Shown here: piece by piece, positions 24,677 through 34,198 of the stretch
How positions within the stretch are numbered: the first letter of the stretch is position 1
Layout of the letters: each line of letters opens with the position of its first letter
Assembly (NCBI RefSeq): GCF_050571805.1
Contig: NZ_CP192219.1
Length of the DNA stretch: 64,000 nucleotides
Strand: one strand, 5' to 3'
Source of the DNA: Halodesulfovibrio aestuarii
GTDB taxonomy: Bacteria > Desulfobacterota > Desulfovibrionia > Desulfovibrionales > Desulfovibrionaceae
Program-made: the position numbers and the translations under genes
The notes under the pieces: model-generated
What the model was told of the DNA's origin: nothing
What the model saw: only the letters and a program-made list of their open reading frames with translations
The model's database searches: none

Positions 24677-25633
24677 ATGAAGCATTTCCAATTACCGACT
24701 GGAGAAAAAATACCAGCGTTAGGACTTGGCACCTACCTTAGTCCACCAGAAAAAATAGAGCGCGCTATCCTGTCGGCTCTTGATGCTGGGTACAGACACA
24801 TAGATTGTGCCGCAATTTACGGTAATGAAAAGCACATTGGTGCCGTATTAAAAAAAGCATTCAACCAATATCCACGTAAAGATTTATGGATCACCTCAAA
24901 ACTCTGGTGTGACGCTCATAAACCGGAAGATGTACTTCCTGCTCTCACACGGACTCTTGAAGATCTCGGACTGGACTATCTGGATTTGTACCTCATACAT
25001 TGGCCGGTCGCATTAAAACGCGGAGTAGAACTTCCTGAAACAAAAGAAGATTACCTTACGCTGGAAGAAGTACCGCTACGTACTACATGGCGCGCCATGG
25101 AAGATTGCGCTGATCGAGGGATTGTCCGAAATATCGGCGTAAGCAATTTCAGCACAAAAAAACTTACAACACTACTCTCCACTGCCGCCATTCCTCCTGC
25201 TGTCAACCAAATCGAAATGCATCCTTACCAGCAACAACGGGTACAAGTTGCCTTTGCTAAAAAGCACGACATTACCCTCACAGCATATTGCCCACTCGGC
25301 TCCGTGGGAGAGGCTAGGACAACACGAAAAGGCTGCACGCCTCCGCCTCTGCTCAAACATCCCCTCATTATGACGATTGCAAAAAAGCATGGAAGTACTG
25401 CGGCTCAAGTACTGATCGCCTGGCTTTTGAAACAAGACATTGTTGCAATTCCAAAATCTGTTACTCCGGAAAGAATCCAAGAAAACTTCAAAGGCTCAGA
25501 ATTATCTTTAGACGCGAATGACATGAGAGTTATCGCAGAGCTAGACATGGGAGCACGTATTATCGACGGAAAAGTGTTCACACTCCACAACTCGCCGTAC
25601 ACCTTTGAAAACTTGTGGGATGGAGAATGCTAA
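24677..25633 (+). CDS. Aldo/keto reductase
   Basis: This 318-residue NADPH-dependent reductase converts aldehydes or ketones to alcohols. The catalytic tetrad is intact: Asp in GYRHIDCAAIYGNE, Tyr in the same segment, Lys in WITSKLW and His in LIHWP. The coenzyme-binding region AIPKSVTPERIQEN lies near residue 260. GGAGG lies upstream of the ATG. It overlaps the convergent metallophosphoesterase gene by 4 bp at their 3' ends. The physiological substrate cannot be read from sequence. Confidence 0.92.
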   Translation: MKHFQLPTGEKIPALGLGTYLSPPEKIERAILSALDAGYRHIDCAAIYGNEKHIGAVLKKAFNQYPRKDLWITSKLWCDAHKPEDVLPALTRTLEDLGLDYLDLYLIHWPVALKRGVELPETKEDYLTLEEVPLRTTWRAMEDCADRGIVRNIGVSNFSTKKLTTLLSTAAIPPAVNQIEMHPYQQQRVQVAFAKKHDITLTAYCPLGSVGEARTTRKGCTPPPLLKHPLIMTIAKKHGSTAAQVLIAWLLKQDIVAIPKSVTPERIQENFKGSELSLDANDMRVIAELDMGARIIDGKVFTLHNSPYTFENLWDGEC

Positions 25634-26793
25634 GCCCTAATGCCTGTAACCGTATGCACAGTAACCTCCGGAGGAACTGTAAGACGCATCGGCGGCCCCC
25701 AGAATCCGGTTCCCGTGCTCACATACAACCTGCTTCCATCAACACAGTGCATCCCTTTTACATAGGGCTGGAATAAATGCACCGCGTACGTCCATGGAAA
25801 GTATTGTCCACCATGTGTATGACCTGAAAGCTGTATATCAAATTTTGCCTTACTAGCTTCAAAAATACTTTTAGGCTGGTGTGCCAGCAGGATAGAAAGA
25901 TCATGTTCCGGTGCACCGGCTTTTGCAGCAAACGGATCAGAAACATATTGTTCACCAAATCGTTCGCCATGATAATCCCAGACACCTGCCATTAAAAGCT
26001 TACCTTCTCCTTTGCGTACAAGAGTATGCTCATTATTCAGCACAGTAAAATTAAGTGCCCGCAGTTGTTCGACCCAACCATCAACACCGGAATAAAATTC
26101 ATGATTACCGGTCACAAAAAAATTCCCTAATGGTGCTTCAAACTTGAGCAATGCATCGAGTTCTTTTCCAACACGAGAGACTCTGCCATCTATAGCATCT
26201 CCAGTAAGTACAAATACGTCAGGACGTAACGCTTCAATCTGTACCATCAATGCATTAAGCCATTTCCCATCCAATATCGATCCAACATGTAAATCGGAAA
26301 TTTGGACAATTCGCAACCCTTCCAAATCAGAGTGCAATCCTGCAATTCGTAATACGTTTTGTTTCACAAGAGGAGTCGCAAACGCCTCCTTTACGGAAAG
26401 TGACATTGTAGGAAGCACAGCCGCCATGACAACCGCATTGCCTGCGTTGTGCAAAAAAGCGCGACGGGCTCCATCAACAGGTCTTCTCTTGCTTGTTACA
26501 ATACGCCCTCCCAACTGCACCACCTCTTTTACAAAAAGGAATGGGATAGTAAGAGATATAAACCCTAACGATAAATAGCCTACCCATCGCAATGTATCGT
26601 GAATCTCAACAGGAAGCCCTTCTTCACGAACAACTGCCCGGGTAACGTAATAAATAACCAAGGCAATAAACAAACCAACAGCAAGCACAATCTTGGTAGA
26701 CCGACGTACAGTAAGCGGAACAATCATTCGCCAACAAACAATTGCCCAAAGAACAAACAGAACTGATGTCATCACTATTGAAAAATACGTCAT
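25630..26793 (-). CDS. Membrane metallophosphoesterase (YkuE/YaeI-like)
   Basis: This calcineurin-like phosphoesterase is anchored by four N-terminal helices. The catalytic domain shows the full metal-binding set: ISDLHVG, LTGDAIDG, VTGNHEF, LLAHQPK and SGHTHGGQ. Bacterial relatives such as YaeI and LpxG-like proteins act on phospholipid or lipid A precursors, but the substrate here is unknown. I place the start at the ATG at 26793 (MTYFSIV), directly before the first membrane helix. The open frame extends upstream to 26889 with Cys-rich sequence that looks non-coding. Confidence 0.85.
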   Translation of the reverse strand: MTYFSIVMTSVLFVLWAIVCWRMIVPLTVRRSTKIVLAVGLFIALVIYYVTRAVVREEGLPVEIHDTLRWVGYLSLGFISLTIPFLFVKEVVQLGGRIVTSKRRPVDGARRAFLHNAGNAVVMAAVLPTMSLSVKEAFATPLVKQNVLRIAGLHSDLEGLRIVQISDLHVGSILDGKWLNALMVQIEALRPDVFVLTGDAIDGRVSRVGKELDALLKFEAPLGNFFVTGNHEFYSGVDGWVEQLRALNFTVLNNEHTLVRKGEGKLLMAGVWDYHGERFGEQYVSDPFAAKAGAPEHDLSILLAHQPKSIFEASKAKFDIQLSGHTHGGQYFPWTYAVHLFQPYVKGMHCVDGSRLYVSTGTGFWGPPMRLTVPPEVTVHTVTGIRA

Positions 26794-27000
26794 TTGATCT
26801 TTCACCCTACCCCCAGCGATACCTGTGTAGCAGCACTCGCTGCTAACACCTTTTGAATCTAGGCAATTCGTACAGAGACACAAAAACATCGTACATACGG
26901 CTGTTAGGAAAAACTACATGAACGACTTTGAACTTTCTAGAGCCTTGTTTCTTGCAAAGAGTTTATCATCGCATATTATCTACTATTTCTATGGAATATC

Positions 27001-27051
27001 CAGCAAAAAAACAGGCTCCTTCTTGCTAAAAAAAGAGCCTGTTTTTTGCTG
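27001..27051 (-). terminator. Long-stem terminator of the efflux operon
   Basis: CAGCAAAAAAACAGGCTC and GAGCCTGTTTTTTGCTG (27001-27018 with 27035-27051) pair almost throughout and have T runs on either strand. It serves the minus-strand DUF2955 gene ending at 27101. Confidence 0.85.
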
Positions 27052-27100
27052 AATAACCACGTACCGTTTATAGCGGTGTCTAGCTTTAAGATTCTGCGCA

Positions 27101-28105
27101 TCAGGTTCGGGCTAACTGATTTTTCCCCAACATGATAGCAACACAATAAACTACCCCCAAAGCAAGCACGAGCTCTACAGTTCGCAACGCAATCAAATCT
27201 AAGCCAAAATTATTTCCATATTTACCAATGTACAATTGAAAAGGAACCAGAATTCCCAACACGGCATCGTTGTGTATTGAACGTTCCACAGGATCAGGAC
27301 ACTCACACCATTTCATCAAGGTAAATACCAACCCAAACGAGACAAGAAAGAACGTTGCAACATTAATTTCAGTCCCCATAAATAGAATAGAAAGAAACAT
27401 TGCACTACAGCAGCCACCAACCTGTGTAATAATTCTTTTTTCCACTTCTTTCTTCATATGCCCATATGTTGGTTGCATAACGGATGTTATAACAGGGACT
27501 AAACAAAATGTTGCACTAGTCACTTCATTGAGCATTAAAAATGCGAGGCCGCCCCCTACAAGAATCAATATTTTAAGACGCTCCGCACCTGAAACAGGTA
27601 ACGTCACAACAGGCGTTTGTATTTTCTTCAATTTAATGGGCAATAGTAGATTCACCAAATACGCAATAGCAGAAGCCAAAAAAATGCTCACAAGAAGATC
27701 ACGTATGAGATCTGGCACAACCAGAACGAAGTCACTACTGTTAGCAAAGGTATCAATAAAAATAACATTAAATAGCGGAAAGATAGCTGATCTTGCTTTT
27801 ACGCTAGTGTCAGTCTTTTTTCTAATATGATCAAAATATACAACCGACAATGTCCAGATAATAAATGGATGCGCAGAGAAAATTTGGTTAACAAAGGAAG
27901 CCCCAACCGCAGCCAAAAAAGAAGGGGCTAATATTCTTAGCATGACCGGTAATCTGTTAACAGGACAATTATTCGCTATAATTATCCCGTATAATACCAA
28001 AAAAATTCCAACTTGCAGGTGTAAAACTTTGCTCAGAACAAGACACAACGCGATTATAAGTGTTTTTCTTATTATTTCAAACACATAAATACCATCAATA
28101 CACAA
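27101..28105 (-). CDS. DUF2955/FUSC-like inner-membrane efflux protein
   Basis: This protein of about 330 residues has two blocks of four to five membrane helices separated by a short hydrophilic loop. That is the layout of the DUF2955 branch of the aromatic-acid exporter/FUSC group. Such proteins pair with a HlyD-type membrane fusion protein to form a simple efflux pump. Here the HlyD gene lies immediately upstream and overlaps it by 11 bp. The start is uncertain: TTG at 28105 or GTG at 28084. No substrate can be inferred. Confidence 0.75.
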   Translation of the reverse strand: MCIDGIYVFEIIRKTLIIALCLVLSKVLHLQVGIFLVLYGIIIANNCPVNRLPVMLRILAPSFLAAVGASFVNQIFSAHPFIIWTLSVVYFDHIRKKTDTSVKARSAIFPLFNVIFIDTFANSSDFVLVVPDLIRDLLVSIFLASAIAYLVNLLLPIKLKKIQTPVVTLPVSGAERLKILILVGGGLAFLMLNEVTSATFCLVPVITSVMQPTYGHMKKEVEKRIITQVGGCCSAMFLSILFMGTEINVATFFLVSFGLVFTLMKWCECPDPVERSIHNDAVLGILVPFQLYIGKYGNNFGLDLIALRTVELVLALGVVYCVAIMLGKNQLART

Positions 28106-29006
28106 ATCTAAACAAGCTCAAAAGTCTCATCCACGCATCAGAAACAACCGTAGCTCCCCCGCTTCCTCTCACCATAAGACTCGCACGACTGCCTGCAATA
28201 ATGTGTATGTCAAACGTATCGGGAACAATACGGACTCGTATTTTTTGCTGAGGACGTATCCATCTTGTTTCATTTCCTATTTCACCTAATCGACTGCGCT
28301 GACTGATACCTGAACTGATAGCGTGATCGATAGATATGATTCTGCCCCTGAACACCTTATTAGGAATTGCATCATACACAATATTTACTTGTTCATTAAC
28401 AGCCAAGGCAGACAAGCCTTTCTCTGCAAAATCCCCTTCGATCCACTGTACCCCCTTCACCAGATGCACTATCGGTGCTGTTGTAGACGCGTACATCCCT
28501 TTGGAAAAAGTAAGGTTTGTCACTATTCCGGAATCGTTAGCCCGGACTTTTGTCCTTTCTAAATTCAAAGAAGCCATTTTAACATCTGACCTTGCAGACA
28601 GCACTGCGGCACGGGTAATGGCCTCTTTGCTCATCGCATTATCCAACTCTTCTTCGCTAACAAATGCACGCGCCGCTAATGGTTTGATACGGTTAACATG
28701 CTGTACCGCCTCATCATATTCACTTTGTCTTTGAAAAAGCACAGCTTCTGCTTTTTCTTTTGCAATTTCATATTGCTCAGGATCAATACAAACAAGTACA
28801 TCCCCGCGTTTTACAAACTCCCCCTCTTGTATCTCTATACTTTTTATGTACCCGTTCACTTCCGGCATCACATCAATGGAAATCGTTTTTACCGTGGCCT
28901 GTGTCGTAAACGGCAACATGTTATCACTAACCACAAAAAATACGCTCAATGCCAAAGCTAAAAACAATGTAATTCTAGTTATATGCGCATATACTGAATC
29001 TTTCAT
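28095..29006 (-). CDS. HlyD-family membrane fusion protein
   Basis: This 303-residue periplasmic adaptor has an N-terminal membrane anchor (about residues 10-28). It then shows a lipoyl-like half motif MPEVNGYIKSIEIQEGEFVKRGDVLV, a coiled-coil hairpin (about 75-140) and the second lipoyl half RANDSGIVTNLTFSKG. It should connect the DUF2955 inner-membrane pump to an outer-membrane channel encoded elsewhere. It overlaps the upstream HTH gene by 4 bp and the downstream pump gene by 11 bp, so the three are translationally coupled. Confidence 0.9.
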   Translation of the reverse strand: MKDSVYAHITRITLFLALALSVFFVVSDNMLPFTTQATVKTISIDVMPEVNGYIKSIEIQEGEFVKRGDVLVCIDPEQYEIAKEKAEAVLFQRQSEYDEAVQHVNRIKPLAARAFVSEEELDNAMSKEAITRAAVLSARSDVKMASLNLERTKVRANDSGIVTNLTFSKGMYASTTAPIVHLVKGVQWIEGDFAEKGLSALAVNEQVNIVYDAIPNKVFRGRIISIDHAISSGISQRSRLGEIGNETRWIRPQQKIRVRIVPDTFDIHIIAGSRASLMVRGSGGATVVSDAWMRLLSLFRFVY

Positions 29007-29230
29007 CGTTCCACACTCATCACTGAATCGATTATTTTCTTTGTTTCATCATCATGGAATACTCTAGTATATTTTTTTGCCTCAGCGCATCCCAGAATAA
29101 TCACGATGGTACGAGTACGAGTTTTAGGGTCATTCCACCAATTAAACAGGGTGCTTCTCCCAAATCCACTCATACGTATTACTTCGGTCAGCTTAATATG
29201 GTGCCGTTTGGCAAACTCACTAGCTTTCAT
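29003..29230 (-). CDS. Small HTH regulator of the efflux operon
   Basis: This 75-residue protein is dominated by one helix-turn-helix region. The segment LTEVIRMSGFGRSTLFNWWNDPKTR reads like the DNA-binding helices of small XRE/transposon-regulator-type proteins, with a Trp-rich recognition helix. No ligand domain is present. It is the first gene of the HTH-HlyD-DUF2955 operon and overlaps hlyD by 4 bp. A palindrome at 29281-29300, just upstream, overlaps a likely -35 element and is the natural candidate operator for autoregulation. I do not recognise the exact family. Confidence 0.65.
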   Translation of the reverse strand: MKASEFAKRHHIKLTEVIRMSGFGRSTLFNWWNDPKTRTRTIVIILGCAEAKKYTRVFHDDETKKIIDSVMSVER

Positions 29231-29280
29231 AAGTCCTCATATTGGATGTTTATTGCTTTTAAAGTCCCCCTGATAGACTT

Positions 29281-29300
29281 GTTGACTTTCAAATGTCAAC
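29281..29300 (-). promoter_or_regulatory. Putative operator/promoter of the efflux operon
   Basis: GTTGAC (29281-29286) and GTCAAC (29295-29300) form an inverted repeat with an 8-bp spacer. On the minus strand one arm supplies a TTGACA -35 box, about 55 nt upstream of the HTH start codon; the -10 box is less clear. Confidence 0.45.
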
Positions 29301-29400
29301 CTGTCCCATGCCACATATGATTTTCTACAAGCAGGAAAAGACATCCTATAATCAGCTCATATGGTATGAACTTAGCGACTAGGCACTGAGAATGAACACA

Positions 29401-29439
29401 AAAAAAGAGGCTCTTTCCAAAAGAAAAGAACCTCTTTTT
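29401..29439 (-). terminator. Terminator of the chemoreceptor gene
   Basis: An AAAGAGG/CCTCTTT stem extended by CTTT/AAAG pairing lies about 28 nt after the stop, with a T run on the minus strand. Confidence 0.75.
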
Positions 29440-29466
29440 CAGGTATTATTGACAGGTTACATACAA

Positions 29467-31560
29467 TTAATCCTGTTTCAAAGTCTGAATAACACCATTC
29501 AATTCATCAGACAGACGAGCCAACGTTGCCATTGTCCTCGCAGAATCACTGGCCGAGGAGGCCATTTGGCCAGCCAACGTTGTTACTTCCTCTACACTTG
29601 CATTAATTTCTTCACTGCTAGCGGACTGCTCTTCCGATGCCGTGGCGATAACACGTACCATGTCAGTGGAGCTTTCAATCATTGTAGTCATGTTCACCAA
29701 TGAATCGCCTGCTTCCTTCGCAAGACTGGTACAGTTCACAACCACATCTGTTGTCTGCTTCATGGCTTCAATATTCTGACTTGTTCCCTGCTGAATAGCT
29801 GAAACAGCCTGTTCAACTTCTGATGTGGCGTGCATCGTTTTTTCTGCAAGCTTGCGGACTTCATCAGCAACAACTGCAAATCCACGTCCTGCCTCTCCTG
29901 CACGGGCAGCTTCAATAGCTGCATTTAATGCAAGCAAGTTTGTCTGGTCTGCAATGTCCGAAATCACGTCCATAATCTGACCAATACCCTGTGCTTTTTC
30001 GCCGAGTGAGCCAAGGCTGTTCATCATTTTTTCAGATCGACTTGCCACATCATCAATAGCTTTCACAACCTCCATTACAGAGTCAGCCTCATGTATCACG
30101 CTTTCACGCATTACTTCAGAGTGCTGAGCTGCATCAGATGCATTACGAGCAACTTCCATTACAGCAGTATTCATCTGCACCATAGCCGTTGCAGTTTCTC
30201 CGCTGCGTGCAGCCTGCCGTTCTGTCCCAAGTCTGGTCTGTTCAACAAGCGCTGTTAATTCCTCTGAGACAGAACCAATATTCTCAACAATAGACTCGAG
30301 CTGCCCAGCTGCGTGGTTCAGCCCTTCTTTACGGGCAACTTCAGCCTGAGCTTGAGCCTCGGCAGCCGTTTGCAGAGCTTCATTTGCTCGTGCTGTCTGT
30401 TTTTCAGCCTCTTCTGTTTTACTATCTGCCATCTGAATAGAGCTCACAAGACTAGCTACCATTTCCTTCAGCGCAAGATGCAGATCCAAAATTTCACCTG
30501 AGAATTCAGCATCAGGTTGAACATTTGAATACTCACCCTTGCTTACTTCTTTTGCAAAGTGAATAACTCTGTAAAGAGGCTTTACCGTACGCAAAACAAA
30601 CAAATATGCTATTAATCCAATAAGTAATGTCACACACACACCTGAAACAACAGTAACCATCAGGCTATATTTGGCCGCTTCAAGGACTTCACTTTCATTT
30701 TTTATAACAAGTAATTTATGGCCGGTTGCAGGTACAGAATGCATACGAACAAGCTGCGTACCGCTCTCAGCTTCAATCTCGTACATGCCATCCTGTTTTG
30801 CCGCTAATGAGTCTAACGCCTTGTTCCCGGTAGAGCCAATGCGTTTCATAATAAGATGTTCATCCCCAGGGGCTGCAAGCACAGTTCCATCATTTTCAAG
30901 CAACAGTACCCGACCTGTTTCACCAATTTTAATATCCTTCATCAGTGTTACAAGCATAGAAAGCTGAACATCAACAGCAATGACACCAAGTACTTTCCCT
31001 TGTTGATTACGCACAACAGTCATGGTGCTTGCCACAGGCATACCGGAAGTACTCTGATAAGCCTTAGAAATAGCCGAACCGGAAGAAGAGGCTACTGCTG
31101 TTTTATACCAAGGACGCTGGCGAGGATCATATTGCGCCGGCAACACTGTTGGCTCGGACATAATAAAGCCACCAGTGTTACTGCCATAATATACTAACTC
31201 ATAACTTGTATGTGAGGCTTGTGCATTGGAGAATGCTCCTGCCAGACGATGTTCAGATTGTGTCAGATCGTTAAAGGCAAAATGAATTTCAGACTGAATC
31301 GTATTGTTATAGGTAAATGTTCCTGTAACGTCTTGCAGATCCTTAAGTAACGCCAATTCTTTCGTTGTATTAATCGCATCGGCGAAAAAACTGGTTACGA
31401 TATGCTCAACAAGGGTCGCATCTGTTTTTGACGACAGTTCATACGATTTAATAGCGTCCTCGCGCACAATAACATTTGAAAAAATAAGAACCAACGCAAC
31501 CGACACTAACGAAGCTGTCATCACTAAAGCCGTGACCTTGGCTTTGATACTTTTAAACAT
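29467..31560 (-). CDS. Methyl-accepting chemotaxis protein with dCache sensor
   Basis: This 697-residue chemoreceptor spans the inner membrane and controls CheA. Two membrane helices (about residues 9-31 and 285-307) flank a periplasmic sensor with the dCache features PRQRPWYKTA and GVIAVDVQLSMLV. Such domains often bind amino acids or small organic acids. A HAMP domain follows, then the signalling domain with the conserved hairpin DQTNLLALNAAIEAARAGE and DEVRKLAEKT. No CheR-tethering pentapeptide is seen at the C-terminus. It is a single gene with its own terminator. Confidence 0.93.
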   Translation of the reverse strand: MFKSIKAKVTALVMTASLVSVALVLIFSNVIVREDAIKSYELSSKTDATLVEHIVTSFFADAINTTKELALLKDLQDVTGTFTYNNTIQSEIHFAFNDLTQSEHRLAGAFSNAQASHTSYELVYYGSNTGGFIMSEPTVLPAQYDPRQRPWYKTAVASSSGSAISKAYQSTSGMPVASTMTVVRNQQGKVLGVIAVDVQLSMLVTLMKDIKIGETGRVLLLENDGTVLAAPGDEHLIMKRIGSTGNKALDSLAAKQDGMYEIEAESGTQLVRMHSVPATGHKLLVIKNESEVLEAAKYSLMVTVVSGVCVTLLIGLIAYLFVLRTVKPLYRVIHFAKEVSKGEYSNVQPDAEFSGEILDLHLALKEMVASLVSSIQMADSKTEEAEKQTARANEALQTAAEAQAQAEVARKEGLNHAAGQLESIVENIGSVSEELTALVEQTRLGTERQAARSGETATAMVQMNTAVMEVARNASDAAQHSEVMRESVIHEADSVMEVVKAIDDVASRSEKMMNSLGSLGEKAQGIGQIMDVISDIADQTNLLALNAAIEAARAGEAGRGFAVVADEVRKLAEKTMHATSEVEQAVSAIQQGTSQNIEAMKQTTDVVVNCTSLAKEAGDSLVNMTTMIESSTDMVRVIATASEEQSASSEEINASVEEVTTLAGQMASSASDSARTMATLARLSDELNGVIQTLKQD

Positions 31561-32003
31561 ATCCCCCCCATAAAAATTGCATACATGAACAATAAAAAGA
31601 TAATTTTAGCATATAAGATCAACTTACCATTCTAATTTTACTTTTTTCACAAGCAAAGCGTTCTCCACATTACTCTAAATAAAATTTTATATGATACTTG
31701 TCTCTTCAACTATTTCGGCAATACGGGGTGAAAACTTAATTTAAAAAAGAAAACAACAGCCAATACATACCTACTGACGTGTCTTGACACTCAAAAATTA
31801 AAAAACATCAATCGCAACTCCATCAACAAGAGAAAAGTTCATCTCTCAGAAAAAGTTATAATCAACTGGCTGTATCCAAAGTACAAAAAACTTTTTGATC
31901 ATATTCAACCTCATTCTCTTCTTTACAAAGGCAGGAACATGTGTGATTTAAATGTGTGGCGGTACGCCAAAAACTTAACCACATATAACCAACATATTTT
32001 TCA
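31561..32003. other. AT-rich intergenic region
   Basis: About 440 bp lies between the divergent chemoreceptor and amidohydrolase genes. I see AT-rich promoter-like DNA (a TTGACA near 31785) but no gene, repeat or strong hairpin. Confidence 0.5.
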
Positions 32004-33197
32004 ATGCTCAATGCCATCCGCGCTCGTCGCATCCTACCTATGGAAGGCCATAACACTTCCTCCCGAACAGATTCGGGATATTACTCTTTTCCAGATGTCA
32101 TTGAAGACGGCGTTATCGTCCACAACAGTTCAACTATTGTGGACGTTCTTTCGTTCAATGCCTTTTCAAAAAAGTACACTCTCAAAGCGGAAGATCTGGG
32201 CGATGTAACACTGGCACCAGCTCTCATTAACTGCCATAACCATCTGGAGCTTGCCCATCTAAAAGGTAAAGCAACATTTGGTGAAGGGTTTGAGACATGG
32301 ATTGATTCAGCTCTGCCACACATGGCAACTCCAGTTACTGCTCTAAGCCTTGAATCCGCCGTGTCTGAAATGGCAAAAACTGGCACTGCTCATATCGCAG
32401 ATGTTAACGGACGCGCACCTAAAGCTGTGTACGATGCCGTTACTGCATATAACCTCAGCTGCCATATTCAGTTTGAAGTGTTCGGCTATAATTTTCCCAA
32501 TATTGCCACCGGAACCTTATGTCCCGAGGACTTATTCTCCTCCACTGCTGCGACATTGCCAAACGAAGCCAAAAAACGATGGATGACTCTTTCCGGTCAC
32601 GCTCTCTATTCAACCAGTCCTGATGCATTGGTTGTTGCTAAACAATGGTGCCGCTCTCATGAGCGGTATTTTTCTATCCATCTTTCAGAGCATCTAGGTG
32701 AAGATGAGTTGCTAACCAAGGGAACCGGCCGCTTTAGAGAACAACTTTCACGCCGAGTTCTCCCCAAGGACTTTACTCCGCCTAAAATGCGTGCAGTACC
32801 ATATGCGAAGCATCTTGGGTTACTTGATGAATCTACTCTTGCCGTCCACTGCGTCCACTGCACACAGGAAGACATCAATATTCTTCAGGAAAGCGGGACA
32901 ACTGTGTGCCTGTGCCCACGCTCCAATGAACTTATCGGAGTAGGCACCGCACCAGTACGCAATTTTCTAGAAGCAGGCCTTCAACTGACCCTCGGTACAG
33001 ACAGCCTTGCTTCAAACCATGACCTCAACCTTTGGAATGAAGCGCGCTACCTGCGCGATAATTTCGATATACCTACCGGTGCATTGTTACGCATGCTTAC
33101 TATTGCAGGCGCCAAAGCACTGGGCATTACGAATGAATTAGGAACATTGTCGAAAGGCAAACGGTTCCACTACGCTATTTTGCCGGAAGACTTTTAG
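32004..33197 (+). CDS. Amidohydrolase/deaminase (possible aminofutalosine deaminase)
   Basis: This 397-residue protein belongs to the metal-dependent hydrolase family that includes SsnA, MTA/SAH deaminases and the aminofutalosine deaminase MqnX. The metal site is intact: HNH in NCHNHLELAH, then HLSEHLGE, VHCVHC and LGTDSLASN. The N-terminal and C-terminal composite beta domain is present. The text NCHNHLELAHLKG resembles the futalosine branch, which would place it in menaquinone synthesis, but I cannot separate it from other purine-like deaminases. It precedes pyrB by 45 nt. The start lacks a strong ribosome-binding site. Confidence 0.75.
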   Translation: MLNAIRARRILPMEGHNTSSRTDSGYYSFPDVIEDGVIVHNSSTIVDVLSFNAFSKKYTLKAEDLGDVTLAPALINCHNHLELAHLKGKATFGEGFETWIDSALPHMATPVTALSLESAVSEMAKTGTAHIADVNGRAPKAVYDAVTAYNLSCHIQFEVFGYNFPNIATGTLCPEDLFSSTAATLPNEAKKRWMTLSGHALYSTSPDALVVAKQWCRSHERYFSIHLSEHLGEDELLTKGTGRFREQLSRRVLPKDFTPPKMRAVPYAKHLGLLDESTLAVHCVHCTQEDINILQESGTTVCLCPRSNELIGVGTAPVRNFLEAGLQLTLGTDSLASNHDLNLWNEARYLRDNFDIPTGALLRMLTIAGAKALGITNELGTLSKGKRFHYAILPEDF

Positions 33198-33242
33198 TCT
33201 TCCAATCATCATGGGCTTTGCCCGCAAACCAGAGAAAATGAA

Positions 33243-34196
33243 ATGCCACAAGAAAAACACTTCATCTGGCCGCACAAGGACCTTTTGGACGTTAGTCAGC
33301 TGTCACTCGAAGAAGTCTCTCATCTTCTCGATACAGCCGAGCAATTTCACGAAATCAACCAGCGCCCTGTCAAAAAGGTTCCGACCCTTAAGGGTAAAAG
33401 CGTTGTGCTCTTCTTTGCTGAGCCGAGTACGCGGACAAAGACCTCATTCGACGTTGCAGGCAAGCGCTTGTCTGCTGACACTTTTTCACTGTCCAGCAGC
33501 AGTTCCAGTCTGACAAAAGGCGAAAGTCTTAAAGACACTGCACTCACACTTGAAGCCATGAACCCTGATGTTATCGTTTTGCGCCACAAGGCAAACGGTG
33601 CCGCGCAGTTTATCGCGGAACGTCTGGACTGCGCAGTAGTCAACGCAGGTGATGGCTGTCACGCACATCCGACTCAAGCACTTCTGGATAACTTTACCCT
33701 GCGCAGGGCATGGAATAACGAGTACAAGGGTAAAACAATCCTTATCCTCGGCGACATCAAACACAGCCGTGTAGCACGTTCCAACATCAACCTGCTCACA
33801 CGTCAGGGTGTTAAGGTTAGATTATGCGCCCCGCGCACATTGTTGCCTCACACTGTACACACATGGCCTGTAGAAATATTCCAGGACCTAAACAAAGCTA
33901 TGGAAGGTGTTGACGCTGTTATGTGTCTGCGCCTTCAACTGGAACGTCAACAGTCAGGTCTGTTACCTGACCTAAGTGAATACGCACGCATGTACTGTCT
34001 TACTGCAAATCACATGGATATGGCGGTTGAGGGTGCTAAGATTCTTCATCCGGGGCCTATGAACAGAGGACTTGAGATTGCTTCAGACCTCGCCGACTGC
34101 AAAAACAGTCGCGTTCTTAATCAGGTTTCCGCAGGCGTAGCCACTCGCATGGCAATCCTGTACCTTCACGCAACCCGTAAGGACAAAGGAGTATAG
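33243..34196 (+). CDS. pyrB: Aspartate carbamoyltransferase catalytic chain
   Basis: This 317-residue enzyme condenses carbamoyl phosphate with aspartate, the first committed step of pyrimidine synthesis. The carbamoyl-phosphate loop PSTRTKTSF is near residue 60, followed by SSSSSLTKGES, HAHPTQALLD and the aspartate-binding HPGPMNRG. It is followed 2 nt later by pyrC. No regulatory pyrI gene is adjacent, which fits the type of bacterial ATCase that associates with dihydroorotase. Confidence 0.97.
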   Translation: MPQEKHFIWPHKDLLDVSQLSLEEVSHLLDTAEQFHEINQRPVKKVPTLKGKSVVLFFAEPSTRTKTSFDVAGKRLSADTFSLSSSSSSLTKGESLKDTALTLEAMNPDVIVLRHKANGAAQFIAERLDCAVVNAGDGCHAHPTQALLDNFTLRRAWNNEYKGKTILILGDIKHSRVARSNINLLTRQGVKVRLCAPRTLLPHTVHTWPVEIFQDLNKAMEGVDAVMCLRLQLERQQSGLLPDLSEYARMYCLTANHMDMAVEGAKILHPGPMNRGLEIASDLADCKNSRVLNQVSAGVATRMAILYLHATRKDKGV

Positions 34197-34198
34197 CC

